A DNA stretch of 64,000 nt from the NCBI GenBank assembly GCA_937887565.1, contig CALABS010000074.1, forward strand, positions 62,001 through 126,000, given 5' to 3'. Shown here piece after piece: positions 40,960 to 49,160 of the stretch. Position numbers and translations under genes: made by a program. The notes below the pieces were generated by a model, which saw only the letters and a program-made list of their open reading frames with translations, searched no databases and was not told the origin of the DNA. Source of the stretch: an uncultured Rhodospirillaceae bacterium. Its GTDB lineage: Bacteria; Pseudomonadota; Alphaproteobacteria; Rhodospirillales; Magnetospirillaceae. Numbering within the stretch: the first letter of the stretch is position 1; each line of letters starts with the position of its first letter.

Positions 40960-43157
40960 GCGTGCGCTCCTTCCCCAGCCGCCGCGGCACGGTGCCCCAG
41001 CATCCGCAGGCCGTTGAACACCACCAGCAGCGAGGCCCCCATGTCGGCGGCAATGGCGCCCCACAGGGTGGCGACCCCGGCGAAGGCCAGCAGGGTGAAC
41101 ACTGCCTTGACCCCGAGGGCGAAGGCGATGTTCTGCCGGAGCACGGCCTGCATTCTGCGTGAATGGGCCACCAGCCAGGCGAGCTTGGCGAGGTCGTCGG
41201 ACATCAGCGCCAAGTCCGCCGTCTCGATAGCGGTGTCGGTCCCGGCGGCGCCCATGGCGATGCCGAGGTTGGCCTTGACCATGGCCGGGGCGTCGTTCAC
41301 CCCGTCGCCGACCATGGCGACGCCGCCGTGGCGGGCGAGTTCACCGACGACCGCCACCTTGTCTTCGGGCAGCAGTTCCGCCCGCACCTCATCGATGCCG
41401 ACGGCAGCCGCGATGCGCTCGGCCGTCGCGCGGTTGTCGCCGGTCAGCATCACCAGCTTCTTCACGCCCGCCTGACGCAAGGCGCGCAGCGCGGCGGCGG
41501 CCTCGGGCCGGACGGCATCCAACAGGGCAATCAGGCCGCAGACGTGATCCTCGCTGCCGATCACCACCACCGACTGGCCGTCCGCCTCCAACCGCTCGGC
41601 CAGGGCATGCACGTCCGGCGTCTCGCCGCCCCTCTCTTCCAGATAGCGGTGAGAGCCGAGCCAGTAGGGCCGGCCATTGAAGGCGCCGGTCACGCCCTTG
41701 CCGGGCAGTGCCTGGACGCCGTGGGCGGGGACCGGGCTGATGCCCCTGGCCGCCGCATGAGCGAGGATGGCCTGGGCGATGGGGTGGGTGCTGCGCGCCT
41801 CCAGCGCTGCCGCCCGCGCCAGCAATTCCTCCTCGCTGTGGCCGTTCAAGGGAACCACCGTCTCGACGCTCGGTCGCCCTTGGGTGATGGTGCCGGTCTT
41901 GTCGAAGGCGATCACCTTCAGCCGCGCCGGGGTTTCCAGATGCTCGCCGCCCTTGACCAGCACGCCGTTGCGCGCCGCCGCCGCCATGGAGGCGACGACG
42001 GTGACGGGGGTGGAGATCACCAGAGCGCACGGGCAGGCGATGACCAGCAGAACCAGCGAGCGGTAGATCCATTCGCTCCACTCGGCGCCGACGAGCAGCG
42101 GCGGCCCCAGCAGGATGACGAGGGCGATGGCCATGACGATAGGCGTGTACACGGCCGCGAACTTGTCCACCCACCGCTCGGTTGCCGACCGGCGGCTCTG
42201 CGCTTCCGCCACCAGACGGGTGACATGGGCCAGGGTGGTATCCTGGGCGGGCTTGAGGTTCTCGACTTCCAGCGCGCCGTCGCCGTTGACGGTGCCCGCG
42301 AACACCTCGGTCCCCGGAGCCTTGGCCACCGGAACGCTCTCTCCGGTGATCGGCGCCTGGTTGACGCTGCTCTCGCCGGACAGCACACGGCCATCGAGGG
42401 GGATGCGCTCGCCCGGATGGACGAGGAAAACCGCCCCCACCGGCACCTCCTCCGGCGCCATCTCCACCTCGGTGCCGTCCGGCGATCTCACCCGCGCGGT
42501 CGGCGGGGTGAGGTCCATGAGCGCGGCGATGGCGCGGCGCGCCCGGCCGGCGCTCCAGCTTTCCAACGCCAGCGACAGGGCGAACAGGAAGGAGACCGAC
42601 GCGGCCTCTAGCCAGTCGCCCAGGATGACGGCGCCGACGACCGCCACCGTCATCAGAAGGTTCATGTCGGGTCGGACACGGCGGGCGGCCAGCAGCGCCT
42701 TGGGCAGGACCACCCACAGGCCGATCAAGATGGCGGCGGCGAAGGCGGCACGGGAGGGCACAGGCCCGGCGCCGAACGTGTCGAGCAGATAGCCGAGGCC
42801 GGTCATCGCGGCGCTGACGCCCGCCAGGACGGCCTGGAGCTTGCGGCGGCGATCCAGATCGTGGCCGGGGGCGCTGGCCGACGACCACGGTTGCGCCTTC
42901 ATCCCCGTCTTTGCGACGGCCTGGATGATGGTCTCGGCAGCGACATCCTCGGCGAGCACAATCATCTTGCCGTTCAGCACGTCGAAGGCGAGCTTGTCCG
43001 CACCGCCAACCACCGGCCCTACTTCAGACTTGAGGACGGCGACCTCCTCGGCGCAGTCCAGGCCGGACACGCGGAAGGCCATGCCCACCGCCTTTGCCTC
43101 CCGGCCCTGGGCCTCGTTTCCACAGGTGCCACCACCACAACCGCAGCCACCGCTCAT
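40956..43157 (-). CDS. zntA: Zn/Cd/Pb-translocating P1B-type ATPase
   Basis: 733 aa from the ATG at 43157 (AAGGA 9 nt upstream; Met 43166 is too close to it). The Cys-rich N-terminus (CGCGGGTCG) is followed by an HMA-like domain with SGLDCAEEV. Core motifs are TGES, ACPCALV (transport site), DKTGT (phosphorylated Asp), HP in STHPIA, TGDN and GDGVNDAPA. A cadmium/zinc/lead specificity fits the CPC motif and MerR-type regulator. Confidence 0.94.
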   Translation of the reverse strand: MSGGCGCGGGTCGNEAQGREAKAVGMAFRVSGLDCAEEVAVLKSEVGPVVGGADKLAFDVLNGKMIVLAEDVAAETIIQAVAKTGMKAQPWSSASAPGHDLDRRRKLQAVLAGVSAAMTGLGYLLDTFGAGPVPSRAAFAAAILIGLWVVLPKALLAARRVRPDMNLLMTVAVVGAVILGDWLEAASVSFLFALSLALESWSAGRARRAIAALMDLTPPTARVRSPDGTEVEMAPEEVPVGAVFLVHPGERIPLDGRVLSGESSVNQAPITGESVPVAKAPGTEVFAGTVNGDGALEVENLKPAQDTTLAHVTRLVAEAQSRRSATERWVDKFAAVYTPIVMAIALVILLGPPLLVGAEWSEWIYRSLVLLVIACPCALVISTPVTVVASMAAAARNGVLVKGGEHLETPARLKVIAFDKTGTITQGRPSVETVVPLNGHSEEELLARAAALEARSTHPIAQAILAHAAARGISPVPAHGVQALPGKGVTGAFNGRPYWLGSHRYLEERGGETPDVHALAERLEADGQSVVVIGSEDHVCGLIALLDAVRPEAAAALRALRQAGVKKLVMLTGDNRATAERIAAAVGIDEVRAELLPEDKVAVVGELARHGGVAMVGDGVNDAPAMVKANLGIAMGAAGTDTAIETADLALMSDDLAKLAWLVAHSRRMQAVLRQNIAFALGVKAVFTLLAFAGVATLWGAIAADMGASLLVVFNGLRMLGHRAAAAGEGAHA

Positions 43158-43191
43158 CAGGCGCATTCCTTTCCAGCCGGTCAATGGAGCC

Positions 43192-43222
43192 AGGATGGAC
43201 CCTGTAGCCACTACAGGGTCAA
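43192..43222 (-). promoter_or_regulatory. MerR-type promoter of the zntA-lspA operon
   Basis: Leftward: -35 TTGACC (43217-43222), a 19-nt spacer, -10 CATCCT (43192-43197). The spacer contains the dyad CTGTAG-3nt-CTACAG (43202-43216). This is the classical stretched promoter activated by MerR-family metal sensors, here presumably the regulator at 43844-44242. Confidence 0.85.
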
Positions 43223-43278
43223 GAGGGAGGCTGGACAAATAGACTCTCGCTGGCGAGGGTGGGGATGGAGGAACCTTC

Positions 43279-43608
43279 ATGTGGACCATTCCGACCTACA
43301 TCCTGGCCGCGTTTGCAGAGATCGGCGGCTGCTTCGCCTTCTGGGCCTGGCTGCGGTTAGGCAAGACGCCGCTCTGGCTGGTGCCCGGCATGGTCAGCCT
43401 CGCGCTGTTCGCCTGGGCGCTCACTCGAATCGACGCCGATTTTGCCGGACGCGCCTACGCCGCTTACGGCGGCATCTATATCCTGGCGTCACTGGTCTGG
43501 ATGTGGGTCGTCGAGGGCACCCGCCCGGACCGCTGGGACGCCATCGGCGCGGCCATCTGCATCCTCGGGGCCATGGTCATCATTTTCGGACCGCGCGGCG
43601 GTCAGTAG
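43279..43608 (+). CDS. ynfA: YnfA/UPF0060 family membrane protein
   Basis: 109 aa with four hydrophobic helices and the family pattern AAFAEIGGCFAFWAWLRLGKTPLW, then GRAYAAYGGIYI and VVEGTRPDRWDAIGAAICILGAMVI. UPF0060 proteins resemble small multidrug transporters and are frequent in metal islands. Transcribed divergently from zntA, GGAGG-type site upstream. Confidence 0.92.
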   Translation: MWTIPTYILAAFAEIGGCFAFWAWLRLGKTPLWLVPGMVSLALFAWALTRIDADFAGRAYAAYGGIYILASLVWMWVVEGTRPDRWDAIGAAICILGAMVIIFGPRGGQ

Positions 43609-43730
43609 CGATGGAGGGATCGAGCGACAAGTCCATGGCGCTGCCTGGGCCGGCAGTCGCAGGCATGAATGACAGCGCGGAAGGCCAGCATGCCTGAAAA
43701 GAACTTGGCCACCCCCTTCTTGTAGTTCAT
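43602..43730 (-). pseudogene. Short frame behind a MerR-type promoter, probable gene remnant
   Basis: 42 codons starting MNYKKGVAKFFSGM with a strong GGAGGAGG site 7 nt upstream, but the rest (HACDCRPRQRHGLVARSLHRY) looks non-coding. It lies about 75 nt downstream of the leftward promoter at 43807-43837. Probably the 5' end of a metal-resistance gene cut off when ynfA was brought in. Low certainty. Confidence 0.35.
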
Positions 43731-43806
43731 GCCCAATCCTCCTCCGAAAAGCCGTTTATCGAGGGGCGCGCTCATGTCGGCGCTGGACAAGTCGCGCTCA
43801 TGAACC

Positions 43807-43837
43807 AAGATGGAGGCTGTAGCCACTACAGGGTCAA
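43807..43837 (-). promoter_or_regulatory. Second MerR-type promoter, facing left from the regulator gene
   Basis: -35 TTGACC (43832-43837), a 19-nt spacer with CTGTAG-3nt-CTACAG (43817-43831), -10 CATCTT (43807-43812). It matches the zntA promoter almost base for base. It abuts the start of the merR-type gene (43844), so binding also represses that gene. Leftward it reads only into a short remnant frame. Confidence 0.8.
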
Positions 43838-43843
43838 GGGACG

Positions 43844-44242
43844 ATGAAGGCACTCAACATCGGGCGGCTCAGTGAGCGGGCCGGCGTCAACATCGAGACG
43901 ATCCGCTACTACGAGAAGATCGGCCTGCTACCGGAGCCGAGCCGGACGGCCGCCGGTTACCGGCAGTATGGCGAAGACCATCTGCGGCGCCTGCGCTTCA
44001 TCCGGCGGGGACGCGATCTCGGCTTCTCCATCGAGGCGATTCGGGCGCTGCTGCGGTTGGCCGAACACCCCGAGCAGCCTTGCGCCCGCGCCGACGAACT
44101 GGCGGTCGAACACCTCGCCGAGGTGGAGAGCAAGATCGCGGACCTCACCCGGTTGCGCGACGAGCTGCAACGGTTGGTTCATTGTGTCGGTCATTCGGTA
44201 GCCGAATGCCGGATCATCGACACCTTGGCCGCCATCAAATAG
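43844..44242 (+). CDS. cadR: MerR-family Cd/Pb/Zn-responsive regulator (CadR/PbrR type)
   Basis: 132 aa. The winged HTH IETIRYYEKIGLLP is at residues 17-30, followed by a dimerisation helix and Cys 80, 114 and 122 (HCVGHSVAEC). This Cys pattern fits CadR/PbrR sensors of divalent metals. It controls the two stretched promoters to its left. Gene symbol given by family resemblance. Confidence 0.85.
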   Translation: MKALNIGRLSERAGVNIETIRYYEKIGLLPEPSRTAAGYRQYGEDHLRRLRFIRRGRDLGFSIEAIRALLRLAEHPEQPCARADELAVEHLAEVESKIADLTRLRDELQRLVHCVGHSVAECRIIDTLAAIK

Positions 44243-44426
44243 CTAAATGATAGCAGTAACTGAACGATAACGCGCTCTACCACATAAGTTATAAGCACAT
44301 GCAAATTCCTGCATTATTGCCGGAATTGACGCTTTGTTAACATTGAGAAGCCAGCCTCACCGCTCAGACGCAGAGTGAAACTTTTGCTCATATTGTCTGC
44401 GATATCAACGGAACAGAGGAATTCTA

Positions 44427-46394
44427 ATGGCTTCCAACCCTCTCTCTTCTGCAGCGACCAACACGGACATGAAGTGGGCGTTCCCCAAACTGGGGAACCC
44501 CACCATCATCGACCTGTCCAAGACCGGTGGCCAGAACTGGTGGCAGTTCGGTCCCGAGGAAGATGTGATCTTCATCGGTGCCAACACGCCACGGACCCTG
44601 GACAAGCTGCAGACTGACGGGGGCCGCAACATCGTGGTCCTGGGTGGCGATTTTCAGCCTTCGGGCGACAGCAAGAGTGCCACCCTCCAATTTCTGAACC
44701 TGAACGGTTCGGTGCATGTCGAAGGCGTCCGCATTGACAGCAAGAATGCGTCGCAGGATGGTATCGCCGTCGCCGGTGCGCCTGGCAAGCAGCCTGACGT
44801 GACCGTACAGAACACGGTGATCCAGAACATCCACGGGTCCGAAGGCGGCATCCACGCCGACGTGTTCCAGACCCACGGCCCGGTCGGCAACATGCGCTTC
44901 TACAACGTCACCGGCGACACCAGCTACCAGGGCTTCTTCATCGCCCCGCAATACAGCCCCGGTCACAAGTCGGCCGACTTCGAGAACGTCAACATCTCGT
45001 ACAATGGTGGCTCGGGCTATACATACCAGTACTGGTTCCTCGACGGCAGCAATCAGACCCCTTACCCGGTCACCCTGAAGAACGTTTATGCCACCGAGCG
45101 CGCCGGTCAGACCGCCGAGGCGGGCAGCGTATGGCCGAAGGCTGGCATGGGCGACCTCGGCGCAGTGCGCGTCGGCAACCAGATCACCTGGCCGAAGATG
45201 CCGTACAAGGGCGCCATCACCGTCGGCGAGCCGGCCAAGGATTTCGGCGACCTGTCCAAGGTCGGGTTGAACTTCAAGGTCGATGCGCCCGGCGTCCATA
45301 CCGGTACCATCGGCACCGGCACCACCTCCGCGCCCGATACCAACGCCACCGACACCAACTCCACCGGTGCCGGCTCGACGGACACCCCGACGGACAACCA
45401 GGACGTCAGCCATCCGGCCTCGGGCGCGCCGACCAATTGGATCAACGTCACCGATGCCAACGCCAAGGCAATGGGCACCGGCGCCAACGACCAGATCGCC
45501 GGCGTCGAGGGCAAGGCCGACGTGGGCGGCCTGGCCGGCGGCAAGGGCGATGACACCTACATCGTCGACAAGGCTGGCGACAAGGTGATCGAGGTTGCCG
45601 GCGAGGGCACCGACACCGTCATCTCCTACGCGCCCTCCTACAAGCTTGACGCCAACGTCGAGAACCTAGCCATCGGAGGCACCAAGGCGGCCACCGGCAT
45701 CGGCAACGACGGCAGCAACACCCTGATCGCCAACGATGCCGGCAACAGGTTGGACGGCGGCAAGGGCGATGACCTGCTGGTGGGCGGAAAGGGCGCCGAC
45801 GTGCTCAACGGCGGCATCGGGGCCGACACCATGAAGGGCGGCGCCGGCCACGATACCTACATCATCAGCCGCGCCACCGACAAAGTGGTTGAGGCGTCCG
45901 GCCAGGGCGTCGACACCGTCAAGGCCGGCATCTCGTACACGCTCAGCCAGTACTCGGAGAACCTCGTGCTGACCGGCACAGGCAACACCTCCGGCACCGG
46001 CACCTCATGGCACAACAAGCTGACCGGCAACGACGGCGCCAATACGCTGAAGGGCATGGCAGGCAATGACGTCCTCAATGGCGGCAAGGGCAACGATGTG
46101 CTGTTTGGCGGGGCGGGCAAAGATACGTTTACGCTGAACGGAGCCGACGCCAGCACCGACACCATCAAGGACTTCAAGCTGGGTGAGGATACCTTGGACA
46201 TCCAGAACCTGCTCAAGTCGATCGGCGCGACGTCAGTCTCGAAAGCCCTACAGGATCACAACCTGGAGTTCGTTCAGAATGGAAAGAACGCCGAAGCGGT
46301 CGCTCGCGTCCAAGGCCATGACCCGGTCAAGATTGCCGTGATCGACAACGTGGACGCCCACGAGTTGGTGAAGACCGCCGACCACTGGTCGTAA
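44427..46394 (+). CDS. Secreted RTX protein with N-terminal beta-helix domain
   Basis: 655 aa without a Sec signal. Residues about 30-250 look like a right-handed parallel beta-helix (repeating LQFLNLNGSVHVEGVRID, VTVQNTVIQNI turns). A Thr/Asp/Ser-rich linker follows (about 290-330). From residue 360 there are RTX calcium-binding nonapeptides (GGKGDD, GGIGAD, GGAGHD, GGKGND, GGAGKD). Type I secretion is expected from the C-terminal region; no ABC exporter genes are nearby. The start has GAGGAATT upstream, and the upstream 180 nt is AT-rich. Enzymatic role unknown. Confidence 0.85.
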   Translation: MASNPLSSAATNTDMKWAFPKLGNPTIIDLSKTGGQNWWQFGPEEDVIFIGANTPRTLDKLQTDGGRNIVVLGGDFQPSGDSKSATLQFLNLNGSVHVEGVRIDSKNASQDGIAVAGAPGKQPDVTVQNTVIQNIHGSEGGIHADVFQTHGPVGNMRFYNVTGDTSYQGFFIAPQYSPGHKSADFENVNISYNGGSGYTYQYWFLDGSNQTPYPVTLKNVYATERAGQTAEAGSVWPKAGMGDLGAVRVGNQITWPKMPYKGAITVGEPAKDFGDLSKVGLNFKVDAPGVHTGTIGTGTTSAPDTNATDTNSTGAGSTDTPTDNQDVSHPASGAPTNWINVTDANAKAMGTGANDQIAGVEGKADVGGLAGGKGDDTYIVDKAGDKVIEVAGEGTDTVISYAPSYKLDANVENLAIGGTKAATGIGNDGSNTLIANDAGNRLDGGKGDDLLVGGKGADVLNGGIGADTMKGGAGHDTYIISRATDKVVEASGQGVDTVKAGISYTLSQYSENLVLTGTGNTSGTGTSWHNKLTGNDGANTLKGMAGNDVLNGGKGNDVLFGGAGKDTFTLNGADASTDTIKDFKLGEDTLDIQNLLKSIGATSVSKALQDHNLEFVQNGKNAEAVARVQGHDPVKIAVIDNVDAHELVKTADHWS

Positions 46395-46446
46395 GCGGCA
46401 GGGCCAATGTTGCGGGACCCCGGTCGCGTTGCACCCGAGGTTCCGC

Positions 46447-46863
46447 TCATTGTCCGTCGGTCGCCGCTGGAGGCGGCACCTTGTATTTTGCGGCGTCCAG
46501 CGCATCGGCCTCCGTCCGCACGGTGGTGTTCAGTTCGGTGACCAGATCGATCACGCGCTGCCCATTCCCGGCTCCCATCGCGGACCGCACGCGGGAGAAC
46601 ATCGTCTCGATCTCCAGCGCCCGGCGCGACCCGCGTCCGCCTCTGATTGCCGCTTCCAGTTCGCCCCCCTCGAAATGGGAAAAATAGGCTTCCGTCAGCA
46701 GGCGTTTCGCCCCTCCCAGGTCGCCGCGGTTGAAACTCTCCTCAGCCGCGACGACCGTTCTTGCGACGTTGTCGGCGACCTTCCGCCACTGCCCGGTCTC
46801 CGCCCGAGCCGGAGCCACGGCAAGCAGCATTAGGGCCGCAGCGACGACAAACCACCCTTTCAT
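46447..46863 (-). CDS. Periplasmic protein resembling the N-terminal domain of FTR1 iron permeases
   Basis: 138 aa from the ATG at 46863 (GGGGAGG upstream). A signal peptide ends PARAETG, followed by a helical region with AYFSHFEGGELEAAIR and RALEIETMFSRVRSAM. This matches the periplasmic helical domain (YF..FE..GLE..I......EIE..F) seen in large FTR1-type permeases. The membrane part with its REGLE motifs is missing. Transcribed divergently from the P19 gene across two Fur-like boxes. Confidence 0.7.
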   Translation of the reverse strand: MKGWFVVAAALMLLAVAPARAETGQWRKVADNVARTVVAAEESFNRGDLGGAKRLLTEAYFSHFEGGELEAAIRGGRGSRRALEIETMFSRVRSAMGAGNGQRVIDLVTELNTTVRTEADALDAAKYKVPPPAATDGQ

Positions 46864-46946
46864 CACTTCATCCTCCCCTATACCGAAGCCCCCCCACCGC
46901 AACGTCGGCAAATTGCTGTGGGACGGCACTATCCTCGCTGCGCGAA

Positions 46947-46961
46947 TGCGAGGCATTCGCA
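46947..46961. promoter_or_regulatory. Fur-type box 1
   Basis: TGCGAGGCATTCGCA, one base different from box 2. It is embedded in the longer dyad GCGAATGC-GAG-GCATTCGC (46942-46960). It stands 84 nt upstream of the FTR1-domain gene and 127 nt upstream of P19. Confidence 0.6.
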
Positions 46962-47046
46962 TGTTATTATTGCAATTCTCATATTAGGGAAACGCATCCC
47001 CACAAGAATTGACGGGCTACCCCCCGGCTGCTACCCCTGTTGCTTC

Positions 47047-47061
47047 TGCGAGTCATTCGCA
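47047..47061. promoter_or_regulatory. Fur-type box 2
   Basis: TGCGAGTCATTCGCA, an imperfect palindrome matching the alphaproteobacterial Fur-box pattern (TGCxAxT.ATTxGCA). It is 27 nt before the P19 start. The AT-rich segment 46960-46990 between the boxes likely holds the promoters. Confidence 0.65.
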
Positions 47062-47087
47062 TTCGCTCGCCTACCAAGGGGGTCCCT

Positions 47088-47642
47088 ATGAAGTTCCCAT
47101 TTATTGCGCTCGCCGCCGTGGCAAGCGTCTTGGCCATGTCGGCACCTGCCAGTGCCGTCGAGTATCCCATCGGCGTTCCGGAACAGCGGAACGGGATGGA
47201 GATCGCCGCAGTCTACCTGCAGCCGATCCGGATGGAGCCGGACGGGATGATGCGCCCGGCCGAACAGGCGGACATCCACCTTGAGGCCGATATTTCCGCC
47301 CTCGACATCAACCCGAACGGCTTCGCCGAAGGGACTTGGATTCCCTTTCTCCGGGTCGATTACGAAGTGACCAAGGACGAGAGCGGCGAGACCATCAAGG
47401 GCGAGTTGATGCCCATGGTGGCCTCCGATGGCCCCCATTACGGGGACAATATCAAGCTGATGGGACCGGGCAAGTACCGGGTGAAATATACAATCTATCC
47501 GCCGAATTCGCCGGAAAACCCCTACGGCAAGCATTTCGGACGCCATACCGACCGGCTCACCGGCGTGCGGCCGTGGTTCCAGCCCTTCTCGGTCAACTAT
47601 GAGTTCGTGTTCGCCGGCATCGGCAAGAAGGGCGGATACTGA
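47088..47642 (+). CDS. ftrA: P19/FtrA-type periplasmic iron-transport protein
   Basis: 184 aa with a signal peptide ending SAPASAVEY. The P19/Tpd signature is visible: PIGVPEQRNGMEIAAVYLQPIRMEPDG (conserved Glu and Met ligands), EADIHA-like QADIHLEADI, MPMVASDGPHYGDNIKL and a second His pair near KHFGRHTDR. P19 binds copper and takes part in Fe2+ uptake with FTR1-type permeases and FtrD ferredoxins. It lies 2 nt before the porin gene, in one operon. Confidence 0.9.
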   Translation: MKFPFIALAAVASVLAMSAPASAVEYPIGVPEQRNGMEIAAVYLQPIRMEPDGMMRPAEQADIHLEADISALDINPNGFAEGTWIPFLRVDYEVTKDESGETIKGELMPMVASDGPHYGDNIKLMGPGKYRVKYTIYPPNSPENPYGKHFGRHTDRLTGVRPWFQPFSVNYEFVFAGIGKKGGY

Positions 47643-47644
47643 TC

Positions 47645-49159
47645 ATGGCCACGACACCGCACCACCTCGGACGGGCGGCCCTGGCCTTGCCCGTCCTCGC
47701 GGGCGCACTCCTGGCCCTCCCTGGGCCAGGCATGGCCGCAGAGCCTTCGACCAAGGAACTGCTCCAGGAGATCCGGCGGCTGTCGCAGCGGCTGGAACAG
47801 GTGGAGGCCCAGAAGGCCGCCGCCGAAGCCAAGCCCGAAAGTCAGCTCCAGCAGCGCGTCGAACGCCTGGAGGAGGAAAACAGGAAGCTGGAAAAGTCGC
47901 TGTCCGCGCAGAACATCAGCGAGGACGAGCCGTCGCTGGCATCACGCCTGAAGGCAGTGGAATCGCAGTCGCTCGGCTACAAGAAGACGGCGCGGACGGT
48001 GGAATCCCTCGACGGCATCCAGGTCGGCGCCGGCATGACCATGGTCGGCCAGAACATGGCGAGCGGCGACACCAACAAGCAGGGCGAGCTCAACTACCGC
48101 GCCGACGTCACCGTCACCCTGCCCGGCGGCGAGATCGGCAACACCAAGGGCTCGATCTTCACCCATGTCCGCATGGGCCAGGGGCCGGGCATCCAGGCGC
48201 CGGGCAACGCCTTCTCGTCGGTCAACGCCACCAGCTTCGAGCGCCCGGGCGCCGACACCTCGGACAGCGCCATCGTGCTGGCTGAGGCGTTCTATCAACT
48301 CGACGTCCCGCTGCCGTTCGGGGGAAACCCGAATCGGTCGAGGAGCCATCTTGAACTCAATTTCGGCAAGATGGACCCCTTCGTCTTCTTCGACCAGAAC
48401 AAGGTGTCCGACGACGAGACCCGCAGCTTCATGAACCAGTCGCTGGTGCACAATCCCCTGCTCGACACCGGCGGGGACGTCGGCGTCGACGGCCTCGGCT
48501 TTTCGCCCGGCGTCCGGGTGGCCTACATCGATCAGACCAACAAGCCGGAGAAGAACGCGGTCTCGTTCGGCATGTTCGAGACGGGCAACGGGGCCAGCTT
48601 CCAGGATTCCATGGACTTCCCGTTCTGGATCGGCCAGGTGGAGACCACCCGGCGGTTCTTCGGCGGCCTGGAAGGCAATTACCGCCTCTACGGCTGGCGC
48701 AACGGCCGGGCGCAGAACTACGACGGAGCCGAGGCCGCCCACGCCGGTATCGGCATCAGCATCGACCAGAAGGTGGCCGAGTACGTCTCCCTGTTCGGCC
48801 GCTACGGCTACGAGCTGGATGGCAAGGTGCGCTTCGACCAAGCCCTCACGGTGGGAACCGAGATCTCCGGCAACTACTGGGGGCGCGGCGCCGACGCCCT
48901 GGGCATCGGCCTCGGCCTGCTGAAGGTCAGCGACGACTTCAAGCGCGATTCCCTCACCCTCGATGCCGACGGCGACGGCACCGCCGATCTCGGCTACACC
49001 GCCGAGGGGACGGAGCAGGTCGCCGAAATCTTCTATCGCTACCGGCTGATGCCCAAGCTGGAGCTGTCGCCCAACGCCCAGTACATCCGCCAGCCCGGAG
49101 GCAACGCCTCGGCCAACGATGCCTATGCCGTCGGCCTCCGCGCCCAGGTGACGTACTGA
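47645..49159 (+). CDS. OprB-family outer-membrane porin, copy 1 (iron operon)
   Basis: 504 aa. A signal peptide ends PGMAAEP, followed by a coiled-coil segment (residues about 35-95, ELLQEIRRLSQRLEQVEAQ), then a beta-barrel with alternating hydrophobic strands closing in Tyr (AQVTY). The OprB-like block NPLLDTGGDVGVDGLGF is present. It lies between P19 and the ferredoxin gene, so it may admit iron or another Fur-controlled solute. A 1,026-nt stretch is identical to the second copy. Confidence 0.85.
   Translation: MATTPHHLGRAALALPVLAGALLALPGPGMAAEPSTKELLQEIRRLSQRLEQVEAQKAAAEAKPESQLQQRVERLEEENRKLEKSLSAQNISEDEPSLASRLKAVESQSLGYKKTARTVESLDGIQVGAGMTMVGQNMASGDTNKQGELNYRADVTVTLPGGEIGNTKGSIFTHVRMGQGPGIQAPGNAFSSVNATSFERPGADTSDSAIVLAEAFYQLDVPLPFGGNPNRSRSHLELNFGKMDPFVFFDQNKVSDDETRSFMNQSLVHNPLLDTGGDVGVDGLGFSPGVRVAYIDQTNKPEKNAVSFGMFETGNGASFQDSMDFPFWIGQVETTRRFFGGLEGNYRLYGWRNGRAQNYDGAEAAHAGIGISIDQKVAEYVSLFGRYGYELDGKVRFDQALTVGTEISGNYWGRGADALGIGLGLLKVSDDFKRDSLTLDADGDGTADLGYTAEGTEQVAEIFYRYRLMPKLELSPNAQYIRQPGGNASANDAYAVGLRAQVTY
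47885..48910 (+). repeat. Long direct repeat, left copy (porin genes)
   Basis: 1,026 nt that I read as identical to 51501-52526 (offset 3,616). Similarity continues with scattered differences to both gene ends. It points to recent duplication or gene conversion and is a substrate for recombination that would delete ftrD and the riboswitch. Confidence 0.85.
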
Positions 49160-49160
49160 G

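Noticed and set aside
42861..43697. A 278-codon plus-strand frame covering the zntA promoter and ynfA
   Set aside because: It is out of frame with ynfA, crosses the divergent promoter and antisense zntA, and has no domain.
43842..44242. A second mercury MerR
   Set aside because: Cys positions 80, 114 and 122 and the neighbouring P-type ATPase fit a Cd/Pb/Zn sensor rather than an Hg sensor.
45700..46140. Periodic GGC-rich repeats
   Set aside because: They encode the RTX calcium-binding nonapeptides of the protein at 44427-46394.
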